Of a DNA stretch of 64,000 nucleotides, positions 57,049 through 64,000 are shown piece by piece. A model generated the notes under the pieces. That model saw nothing but the letters and a program-made list of their open reading frames with translations, was not told where the DNA came from and did no database searches. The translations under genes and the position numbers were made by a program. The stretch lies in contig NZ_JAHKPJ010000012.1 of assembly GCF_018860345.1 (NCBI RefSeq), positions 62,001 to 126,000 of the forward strand, given 5' to 3'. This DNA comes from Psychrosphaera sp. F3M07. Lineage in GTDB: Bacteria; Pseudomonadota; Gammaproteobacteria; Enterobacterales; Alteromonadaceae. Within the stretch, counting starts at the first letter, position 1. The number at the start of each line of letters is the position of its first letter.

Positions 57049-58083
57049 TTAATTTAAATATTTTCTTAATTCTAATGTGGTGTCTAACATCCTGTTGGCA
57101 AAACCCCACTCGTTATCACACCAAGCTAATACTTTAACAAGACGTTTGTGGCTCACTCGTGTTTGATTGCCATCAACAATGGCTGAATGAGGGTCATGGT
57201 TAAAATCTACCGAAACCAAAGGCTCTTCGGTGTAACCTAAGATGCCACTTAATCCATTTGATAATGCTTTATTAATGGCTTGATTCACTTTGGCGATATC
57301 TACATCTGTGTTTACATAAACACTCAAATCCATCGCCGTCACATTTATCGTTGGTACACGCACAGCAATGGCTTCAAATCGGCCGGCAAATTGCGGCATA
57401 ATGCGTTCTATTCCAGCAGCCAATTTAGTGTCTACTGGAATAATGCTTTGGCTTGCTGCTCGGGTTCTTCGTAAATCTGGGTGATACGCATCAATAACTT
57501 GTTGATCATGCATCGATGAATGTATGGTCGTAATTGTGCCACTGTCTACACCAAAGGCATCGTCTAATGCTTTGATGACAGGAACAATACAGTTGGTTGT
57601 GCATGAGCCATTTGAAATAACGTTATGTTCTGAAGTCAATAAATCATGGTTAATGCCGTATATGATAGTTGCATCAATATCATTATCTGCAGGATGCGAG
57701 AATATTACTTTTTTAGCGCCTGAATCAATATGGGCTTGTCCGTCTTCTTGGCTTTTATATACCCCCGTACAATCTAAGACCACATCAACATTCAGTTGTT
57801 GCCAAGGCAACTCAGATAATTTTTTTACGCACAGTAATTCAATTTTTCTATTTTCAACCAGTAAGTTTTTATCCGTATCTAACTTAACGTCAAAACCGAA
57901 TTTACCATGTGATGTATCGTATTTTAATAAATGCGCTATACCTTCAGGCTCGGCTAATTCATTTATCGCGACAATATTGACCTGAGATGCACGACCGGTT
58001 TCATAAACGGCACGTAATACATTACGACCTATTCGGCCAAAACCATTGATGGCAACATTAATCGGACGAGCTTGTTGGGTCAT
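57049..58083 (-). CDS. epd: D-erythrose-4-phosphate dehydrogenase
   Basis: GAPDH-like enzyme that oxidises erythrose-4-phosphate to 4-phosphoerythronate, the substrate of PdxB in PLP synthesis. NAD-binding [17 protein letters not shown], the active-site cysteine in [13 protein letters not shown] and the Epd-specific [20 protein letters not shown] are present, with [13 protein letters not shown] at the end. The start is ATG at 58083; an open extension of 15 codons upstream is not typical. Length 344. It is between tkt and pgk as in E. coli. Confidence 0.95.
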   Translation of the reverse strand: MTQQARPINVAINGFGRIGRNVLRAVYETGRASQVNIVAINELAEPEGIAHLLKYDTSHGKFGFDVKLDTDKNLLVENRKIELLCVKKLSELPWQQLNVDVVLDCTGVYKSQEDGQAHIDSGAKKVIFSHPADNDIDATIIYGINHDLLTSEHNVISNGSCTTNCIVPVIKALDDAFGVDSGTITTIHSSMHDQQVIDAYHPDLRRTRAASQSIIPVDTKLAAGIERIMPQFAGRFEAIAVRVPTINVTAMDLSVYVNTDVDIAKVNQAINKALSNGLSGILGYTEEPLVSVDFNHDPHSAIVDGNQTRVSHKRLVKVLAWCDNEWGFANRMLDTTLELRKYLN

Positions 58084-58126
58084 TAAATTTGTTCCATTGG
58101 ATATTAAAACTTGGAAAGTGAGATAC

Positions 58127-58155
58127 AAAAAGCGGGTATATCATACCCGCTTTTT
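58127..58155 (-). terminator. Terminator between tkt and epd
   Basis: Arms AAAAAGCGGGTAT/ATACCCGCTTTTT with a three-base loop. It should limit read-through from tkt into epd. Confidence 0.8.
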
Positions 58156-58205
58156 CAATTTTATAAATATCGACTAACTATTAGTTTTTATTTATAAGAA
58201 CTAAC

Positions 58206-60197
58206 TTATAAAGATTTTACCGTATTAACTACGTTCTCTACTGTAAAGCCAAAATGCTCAAGTAAAACGTTACCTGGCGCTGATTCACCAAAGGTACTCA
58301 TACCAACAACGGCCCCAGAAAAACCAACATATTTAGCCCAGTAATCAACGTGTGCCGCTTCGATAGCAACACGTTTCACTACGCTATTTGGTAATACTGA
58401 TTGTTTATATTCAGCATCTTGTTGATCAAATAAGTTAGTACAAGGCATAGACACAACACGGGTTTTTATCCCTTGCTCCGTTAATGCTTTTTGTGAATTT
58501 ACGGCTAATTCAACTTCAGAACCGGTAGCGATTAAAATGACCTCAGGTGTGCCTTCACAATCAACAAGTACGTAACCGCCCTTCTCAATTTGTGCAACTT
58601 GCTCAGCTGTACGAACATTTGACGGTAAACCTTGACGCGAGAATATTAATGCTGACGGGCCGTCGGTATATTCAACTGCAGACTTCCATGCGATAGCACT
58701 TTCCGTTGCATCAGCTGGACGCCAGGTATGCATATTCGGTGTCATACGTAAGTTAGCAACTTGTTCAATTGGCTGATGAGTTGGCCCATCTTCGCCTTGA
58801 CCAATTGAATCGTGGGTGTATACAAATATATTTTGTATGCCCATTAATGCTGACATACGTACAGCGTTGCGTGCGTATTCCATAAACATTAGGAAAGTCG
58901 CGCCATAGTTAATGAAACCACCGTGTAATGAAATACCATTCATTATGCCGCTCATTCCGAACTCACGTACACCATAATAAATGTAGTTACCGGCAGCGTC
59001 ATCTTGAATGCCTTTAGAGCCAGACCAAAGTGTTAAGTTTGAACCCGCTAAATCTGCAGAACCACCTAATAACTCAGGCAATAATGAGCCGAACATTTCT
59101 ATTGTATTTTGTGATGCTTTACGTGAAGCGATTTTCTCGCCTTTATCTTGGCACTCTAATGCGTAAGCATACGCTTTCTCAGAAAAGTCTTCTGGTAATT
59201 CACCTAAAATTACACGACGTTCAAATTCGGCAGCAAGTTCAGGATGTGCATTTTTATAAGCAACAAACTTTTCGTTCCACTCATTTTCTAATTCCGTACC
59301 ATCTTCTTTAGCATCCCAACCGGCGTATACGTCTGCAGGGATTTCAAAAGGTGCATGTGGCCAATTTAACAATTCACGAGCGGCTTTAATTTCATCGTCA
59401 CCTAAAGGTGCACCGTGACAGTTGTGGGTACCTTGTTTGTTTGGTGAACCAAAACCTATAGTAGTTTTACAAATGATCATTGACGGTTTGTCAGTAACCG
59501 ATTGCGCTTCGGCAATCGCTGCGCTTATCGCCGCGGCATCGTGACCGTCGATGGCTTCAACAACATGCCAACCGTAAGCTTTAAAACGTGCAGAGGTATC
59601 TTCAGTAAACCAGCCTTCAACTTCACCATCAATACTGATGCCATTGTCATCATAAAAAGCAATTAATTTTCCAAGCTTCAACGTGCCAGCTAATGAACTT
59701 GCTTCATGGGAAATACCTTCCATTAAACAGCCGTCACCTAAGAAACAATAAGTGAAATGGTCAACTACATCGTGCCCTTCACGGTTAAACTGTGCCGCTA
59801 ACGTTTTTTCAGCAATCGCCATACCTACGGCATTAGAAACACCTGCACCTAGAGGACCCGTTGTGGTTTCTACACCTGGTGTATAACCGTATTCCGGATG
59901 ACCTGGTGTTTTAGAATGTAATTGACGGAAGTTTTTGATTTCACCAATAGGTAAGTCATAACCTGATAAATGTAATAATGAATAAATTAACATTGATCCA
60001 TGACCGTTTGATAATACAAAACGATCGCGGTCCGCCCAGTTTGGATTAGTTGGATTATGTTTTAAAAAATCATTCCACAATACTTCGGCAATATCTGCCA
60101 TTCCCATAGGTGCACCTGGGTGGCCTGAGTTGGCTTGTTGCACCGCATCCATACTTAATGCCCTGATCGCATTAGCTAAGTCTCGTTTTGTCGTCAT
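58206..60197 (-). CDS. tkt: Transketolase
   Basis: Thiamine-diphosphate enzyme of the pentose phosphate pathway that forms erythrose-4-phosphate and xylulose-5-phosphate. Family features: [34 protein letters not shown], the ThDP/metal motif [13 protein letters not shown] to NDNG-like DDNGISIDG, and the pyrimidine-domain [16 protein letters not shown]. Length 663 is normal. First gene of the tkt-epd-pgk group. Confidence 0.98.
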   Translation of the reverse strand: MTTKRDLANAIRALSMDAVQQANSGHPGAPMGMADIAEVLWNDFLKHNPTNPNWADRDRFVLSNGHGSMLIYSLLHLSGYDLPIGEIKNFRQLHSKTPGHPEYGYTPGVETTTGPLGAGVSNAVGMAIAEKTLAAQFNREGHDVVDHFTYCFLGDGCLMEGISHEASSLAGTLKLGKLIAFYDDNGISIDGEVEGWFTEDTSARFKAYGWHVVEAIDGHDAAAISAAIAEAQSVTDKPSMIICKTTIGFGSPNKQGTHNCHGAPLGDDEIKAARELLNWPHAPFEIPADVYAGWDAKEDGTELENEWNEKFVAYKNAHPELAAEFERRVILGELPEDFSEKAYAYALECQDKGEKIASRKASQNTIEMFGSLLPELLGGSADLAGSNLTLWSGSKGIQDDAAGNYIYYGVREFGMSGIMNGISLHGGFINYGATFLMFMEYARNAVRMSALMGIQNIFVYTHDSIGQGEDGPTHQPIEQVANLRMTPNMHTWRPADATESAIAWKSAVEYTDGPSALIFSRQGLPSNVRTAEQVAQIEKGGYVLVDCEGTPEVILIATGSEVELAVNSQKALTEQGIKTRVVSMPCTNLFDQQDAEYKQSVLPNSVVKRVAIEAAHVDYWAKYVGFSGAVVGMSTFGESAPGNVLLEHFGFTVENVVNTVKSL

Positions 60198-60476
60198 GTG
60201 AAATCCTGAAATTTTTATTATAGTGAAGTTCTGCTTGGGGCTATTTGACCTAAAAATGCCAATGAAAGCAATTACTCTAAGTGATTAACTAAGATAAAAA
60301 TGAAATAAAGCAAATTATATTGATTTAACTGAATCGATTTATTTAATAAATCAACTTTGTAATTAAAAGTCTGCTTATAAGGTCTATTGATAACAACCTT
60401 GTAAATTAGTCACATTCTAATTCACGGTTATTCATTTTTACCCATAAGCGGTTCACTATATCAATTGGAGAATATT

Positions 60477-60980
60477 GTGATTTTTAAACACTTTATCTTA
60501 ATACTAATCATCAGTTTTTTATCAGCATGCAGTAGTGGCGATCCTGATCTTGAAGAACAACAACCGAGCGATATCATAGAAGTTACTGATGGCTCCGATA
60601 ATACAACTGATGAGGACACCCCTGAGGTTCAATTAAGAGAATGTTCATCTGATCATGAAATGGTGGGGCAAACAGGAGAGCTAAGCACCTTAGCCCATAG
60701 TGTTAGTGGCACCGCCACTATTTTGAATGACTGTACCATTGAAATTACCAATTTTAATTATGACGGTGGAGGCATCATCGTTGAAGTGTATGCCGGTATA
60801 AATGAAAATTATCACCCACCTATAGGGTTCGCGATCAGCGACAATATATTTGGTACTCGTTATGAAAACCAAACTTTCACCGTCCAATTGCCTGAAAATA
60901 AAACTTTGGATGATTTAAATGGTATTAGTATTTGGTGTTCGGATGTGGGAGTGAGTTTTGGGGACAGTTTATTTAATTAA
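60477..60980 (+). CDS. Small lipoprotein of unknown function
   Basis: A 167-residue predicted lipoprotein. The signal peptide IFKHFILILIISFLSAC ends in a lipobox LSAC, followed by an acidic, low-complexity linker (about 20-45) and a beta-rich domain with two further cysteines (RECSSDHEM, NDCTIEITNF) and a third in ISIWCSDVGVSFGDSLF. The end resembles DM13-type electron-transfer domains (YGGGI-like, ISIWCSDVGVSFG), but this is only suggestive. Start is GTG at 60477 with GGAG six bases upstream, more likely than the TTG at 60465. Confidence 0.7.
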   Translation: MIFKHFILILIISFLSACSSGDPDLEEQQPSDIIEVTDGSDNTTDEDTPEVQLRECSSDHEMVGQTGELSTLAHSVSGTATILNDCTIEITNFNYDGGGIIVEVYAGINENYHPPIGFAISDNIFGTRYENQTFTVQLPENKTLDDLNGISIWCSDVGVSFGDSLFN

Positions 60981-61008
60981 ATAATCTTTAAATCTATTTG
61001 GGATAAAT

Positions 61009-61037
61009 AAAAAAAGCTTCAACATTGAAGCTTTTTT
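61009..61037. terminator. Bidirectional terminator between lipoprotein and dipeptidase genes
   Basis: Twelve-base arms AAAAAGCTTCAA/TTGAAGCTTTTT around CA between convergent genes. Confidence 0.9.
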
Positions 61038-61061
61038 ATTACGTTTGTTAAAACAATTAAG

Positions 61062-63227
61062 TTACTTTTTAGGGATTGGAAATCCACGATCTCGCATTAA
61101 TGCTTCAACTTTTGCGTCACGCCCTCTGAAAGCACGGTATGCTTCTGCTGGGTCAACGGCGTTACGCACAGAGAATAAATGATCAACTAACTTCTTGGCC
61201 ATTCCTTTGTCATAATAACCGCCTGGCGCTTGCTCAAATGCTTCTGCAGCATCTGAGGTCAAAACTTCTGCCCACATGTAACCGTAATAACCCGCAGAAT
61301 AACCTTCACCAGAAAACACATGTCCAAAATGCGGTGTACGGTGACGCATCACCATTTCTTTCGGCATATTCATTTCAGCTAAAGTTTCAAGCTCAAATTT
61401 GTCGATATCAATACCTGTTGGATCCATTGTATGCAGTTTTAAGTCAATAATTGCAGACGCTAAATACTCCGTGGTTTTAAAGCCTTCATTAAACGTGGCT
61501 GCCTTTTTAATTTTAGCCACTAAATCTGCTGGGATTGGTTTACCTGTTTTATTATGCACTAAGTAGTTATCAATCACAGGATCAGTGGTTAACCAGCGCT
61601 CTAATAATTGAGACTGGAATTCAGTGTAATCACGAACGCCACCGTTTTGTGAAGGATACTCTACGTTTGAAGCTAAAAAGTGTAACGCATGGCCAAATTC
61701 ATGGAATAAGGTTTCTGCATCTGACCAAGAGATTAACGTTGGTTTACCGGCTTCACCTTTAATGAAATTTGAATTATTTGACGCTAACACATTCGTTTTA
61801 CCATCATAGCTGGTATGGCTACGATACGTTGTTGCCCATGCACCTGAACGTTTACCTTTTCTAGCGTATGGGTCTAAATACCAAACGCCAACGTGTTCAT
61901 TATTTGATAGCTTTGTCACTTCCCAAACGGTGACGTCAGGGTCAAATACAGGCACACTATTGTCGGTAATAGCAGTAAATTTAAAGTCAAACAATTCGCC
62001 AGCAACATAAAACATCGCGTCTCGTAAATTGTCTAGTTGTAGGTATTGCTTTACTTCGTCCGAGTCTAAATCGTATTTTGCTTTTCGTACTTTTTCGGCA
62101 TAAAAACGATAATCCCAAGGAGCAATTTTGATATCAGCGCCTTCTTCATTTGCAACTGCTTGCATGTCTGCAACTTCTTGTTCCACACGTGCAATCGCTG
62201 CCGGCCAAACTGCATTCATTAATTTAAATGCATTATCAGGGTTTTTCGCCATGCGGTTTTCTAAACGCCACTGTCCATAGTTGTCATATCCCAACAATTG
62301 AACACGTTCATGACGAAGTTTTAAAATCTCAGCAATGATTTTATTATTATCAAATTCATCACCATTATCACCGCGGCTGTAATACGTATTCCAAACTTGT
62401 TCACGTAAAGCTCGTTCTGTTGAATAAGTTAAAAATGGGTCCATTGAAGAGCGCGTATTAGTAATAGCGTATTGCCCAGATTTCCCCATAGAACTCGCTG
62501 CTGAAGCTGCCGCAGATATAACTGACTCCGGTAATCCACCTAGCTGTTCTTTGGTTAAATACGTTACATAATTTTCTTCGTCAGCTAATACATTGTTACC
62601 AAATTGGGTGTGTAATTCTGACAGTTCTAGATTAATTTCTGCGTAACGTTTTTGATCTTGTTCGTTAAGCAAGGCGCCACTACGAACAAATCCTTGGTAT
62701 TGCTCGGTCACCATACGTTGCTGATCTTTACGCAAGGTATTCATTTCATCACTTAAAAAAACATCTTTAATACGATTAAAAAGTGCTTTATTTTGATTTA
62801 TTTTAGAATAGAAAGTTGATAATACAGGTGCTAGTTCACCAGCAACAGCTCTGGTTTCTGCTGTTGATTTATTTGAACGCCAAATACCATAATATGTGTA
62901 AATACGGTTTAAATCTGCTCCTGAACGCTCTAATGCCACAATAGTATTTTCAAATGTTGCGGGTTCAGAGTTACTCACAATAGCGTCAACTTCAGCTAAC
63001 TTTTTAGCCATGGCGATTTCAAATGCCGGTTTAAGATCGGCAAGCTTTACGGTATCAAACGCTGGAACGCCTGAATACGGTCCAGTCCACTTTGCTAAAA
63101 CTGTATTATTTATTTGTTGTTCAATTTTTTTAGGATTTGACGTTTCAGAGGAGTTTGAAGACTGCCCACAACCTGTAAGTCCGGCCATTAAAGCAATAGC
63201 GACAGCAATTGTTATTTTATTTTTCAT
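61062..63227 (-). CDS. dcp: M3-family peptidyl-dipeptidase (Dcp-like), lipoprotein-type
   Basis: Zinc metallopeptidase of the thimet-oligopeptidase family that removes C-terminal dipeptides. The HExxH zinc site is HEFGH (509-513) in LFHEFGHALHFLAS, with the third ligand region downstream (EFQSQLLERWL). The start is ATG at 63227 (MKNKITIAVAIALMAGLTGC) with AGGA five bases upstream; it gives a lipobox LTGC with Cys20, so the enzyme is probably a periplasmic lipoprotein. An open frame runs 51 codons further upstream but is rejected. Length 721. It follows an M16 peptidase gene on the same strand. Confidence 0.93.
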   Translation of the reverse strand: MKNKITIAVAIALMAGLTGCGQSSNSSETSNPKKIEQQINNTVLAKWTGPYSGVPAFDTVKLADLKPAFEIAMAKKLAEVDAIVSNSEPATFENTIVALERSGADLNRIYTYYGIWRSNKSTAETRAVAGELAPVLSTFYSKINQNKALFNRIKDVFLSDEMNTLRKDQQRMVTEQYQGFVRSGALLNEQDQKRYAEINLELSELHTQFGNNVLADEENYVTYLTKEQLGGLPESVISAAASAASSMGKSGQYAITNTRSSMDPFLTYSTERALREQVWNTYYSRGDNGDEFDNNKIIAEILKLRHERVQLLGYDNYGQWRLENRMAKNPDNAFKLMNAVWPAAIARVEQEVADMQAVANEEGADIKIAPWDYRFYAEKVRKAKYDLDSDEVKQYLQLDNLRDAMFYVAGELFDFKFTAITDNSVPVFDPDVTVWEVTKLSNNEHVGVWYLDPYARKGKRSGAWATTYRSHTSYDGKTNVLASNNSNFIKGEAGKPTLISWSDAETLFHEFGHALHFLASNVEYPSQNGGVRDYTEFQSQLLERWLTTDPVIDNYLVHNKTGKPIPADLVAKIKKAATFNEGFKTTEYLASAIIDLKLHTMDPTGIDIDKFELETLAEMNMPKEMVMRHRTPHFGHVFSGEGYSAGYYGYMWAEVLTSDAAEAFEQAPGGYYDKGMAKKLVDHLFSVRNAVDPAEAYRAFRGRDAKVEALMRDRGFPIPKK

Positions 63228-63352
63228 GATATTCCTATTGTTATAATTATTATCATATCTAATCAGACTGTTATATTTGGAACAAGATGCAGTAAGGTAA
63301 ACGTCACGTTTATCACGATGACAGCCAATGTTATAAATGCATTTTGTTTTAA

Positions 63353-63388
63353 ACAAAAAAAACGCGATGAAAATGCTCATCGCGTTTT
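63353..63388 (-). terminator. Terminator after the M16 peptidase gene
   Basis: Arms AACGCGATGA/TCATCGCGTT with a six-base loop followed on the minus strand by eight T. Confidence 0.85.
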
Positions 63389-63436
63389 TGTTTATCCCGT
63401 TTTTATCTAAAGATAATTAAACTTTGTACTTAGGTA

Positions 63437-64000
63437 TTATTTTTTTGCCGCTTTAGCAAAGTCACCAGCTGTAAAAATATTTAACTCTTTAGTAGCAATA
63501 TATTTGTTAAATGCAGCATTAACCTGATCTAATGTTAATGCATTCATTTTTTCCACATATTCTGTGTACCAAGTTAAATCACGCTTAAGCTGTTTATTAT
63601 CAGCTAATAAGTTAGCGATGGTGCCATCATTTGACCATGACACTCGTAAGCTTTTCAACTCACCTTCAATCGCATTATCAACTTCAGTTTGCGTAAACCC
63701 TTCAGTGGCGGCTTTTGCAACTTCTTCTTTGTACGCAGCAACCACTTTTTTCATATTTTCTGGTGCTGCTATAGCACGCATATAATATAAGCCGTTTGGC
63801 TCATTAAAATCTAATTGCAGGCCTGAACCTGTACCATAGCTGTAACCTTCTTTAACACGAATACGTTGCATTAAACGTGAAGCAAAACCACTACCACCAA
63901 ATATTGAATTTGCGACGGTCGCAGCATGATAATCAGGGTGTTGTTTATTTAACTCAACTCTATGACCAATAAATAACATAGAGTTGGCTTTATCTGGCGT
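63437..64000 (-). CDS. M16-family peptidase, C-terminal part only (5' end outside window)
   Basis: The last 188 codons; the gene begins beyond the right edge and the visible frame stays open to base 64000. The part includes the C-terminal inactive M16 domain with the RxxxGxxY-like segment RIRVKEGYSYGTGSG and GFTQTEVDNAIEGELKSLR. In two-lobed pitrilysin-type enzymes this half closes on the catalytic half (HxxEH), which is not visible. It lies upstream of the M3 dipeptidase gene on the same strand. Confidence 0.85.
   Translation of the reverse strand, partial: TPDKANSMLFIGHRVELNKQHPDYHAATVANSIFGGSGFASRLMQRIRVKEGYSYGTGSGLQLDFNEPNGLYYMRAIAAPENMKKVVAAYKEEVAKAATEGFTQTEVDNAIEGELKSLRVSWSNDGTIANLLADNKQLKRDLTWYTEYVEKMNALTLDQVNAAFNKYIATKELNIFTAGDFAKAAKK

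Noticed and set aside
60330-60380. HexR-like site (TGTAATTAAA) upstream of tkt
   Set aside because: Only one half of the palindrome is present.
63228-63265. Fur box before the M3 peptidase gene
   Set aside because: The stretch is AT-rich and matches the GATAAT repeats only loosely.

Overview
The window is a stretch of AT-rich chromosome (roughly 38% G+C by eye) from a marine gammaproteobacterium, most likely of the order Alteromonadales near Colwellia or Thalassotalea. This rests on protein resemblance and gene order: a polar-flagellum MotY next to rnt, a RibBX-type ribB, a FimV between truA and asd, a DUF3087 protein, and E. coli-like housekeeping blocks (lon-clpX-clpP-tig; argX-hisR-leu-proM tRNAs; cvpA-purF; nrdR-ribD-ribE-ribB-ribH-nusB-thiL-pgpA; bamD/rluD-pgeF-clpB; tkt-epd-pgk). 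No phage, insertion sequence, CRISPR array, defence locus or biosynthetic cluster was seen.

Layout. 1-5.5 kb: proteostasis genes on the minus strand (lon cut by the window edge, clpX, clpP, tig), with a good heat-shock-type promoter before lon. 5.6-6.1 kb: five tRNA genes (Pro, Arg, His, Leu, Pro) behind one strong promoter; the two tRNA-Pro genes are identical. 6.3-21 kb: folD, then a long minus-strand series (purF, cvpA, dedD, folC, accD, truA, fimV, asd, pdxB, fabB) for purine, folate, fatty-acid, tRNA and PLP metabolism plus the polar hub protein FimV, which has a striking hexapeptide repeat tract. 21-25.5 kb: an MnmC lacking its methyltransferase half, motY, rnt and pssA. 25.5-33 kb: the pgpA-thiL-nusB-rib-nrdR run and glyA. 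33-34.2 kb: a decayed methyltransferase gene in a gene-poor gap. 34-42 kb: ettA, two PilZ-domain genes flanking radA, an SDR and a SpoIIAA-like protein. 42-48 kb: clpB, pgeF, rluD, bamD. 48-55.7 kb: accessory genes (a REC-only regulator coupled to an HlyU-like repressor, a crotonase with a 29-codon membrane microprotein before it, a HupE/UreJ-like protein, thioesterase, DUF3087, nitroreductase, MalY/PatB lyase, a TonB-domain protein, a peroxiredoxin-glutaredoxin fusion). 55.8-64 kb: pgk, epd, tkt, a small lipoprotein, an M3 dipeptidase and the 3' part of an M16 peptidase gene.

How it fits together. Tkt makes erythrose-4-phosphate, Epd oxidises it and PdxB continues toward pyridoxal phosphate, which serves GlyA and the MalY/PatB enzyme. 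GlyA and FolD share the one-carbon pool that PurF-initiated purine synthesis draws on. AccD and FabB belong to fatty-acid synthesis, and a FabR-like palindrome overlaps the fabB promoter. MotY, FimV and the two PilZ proteins suggest a motile, polarly organised cell with c-di-GMP control.

I did not find a clearly new multi-gene system. The points most worth following are the domain-lost MnmC, the palindrome that gives mnmC and motY the same last four codons, the two-PilZ protein, the FimV repeat, the 29-codon microprotein, the altered cysteines of the HlyU-like regulator, and a short GC-rich block after clpB.
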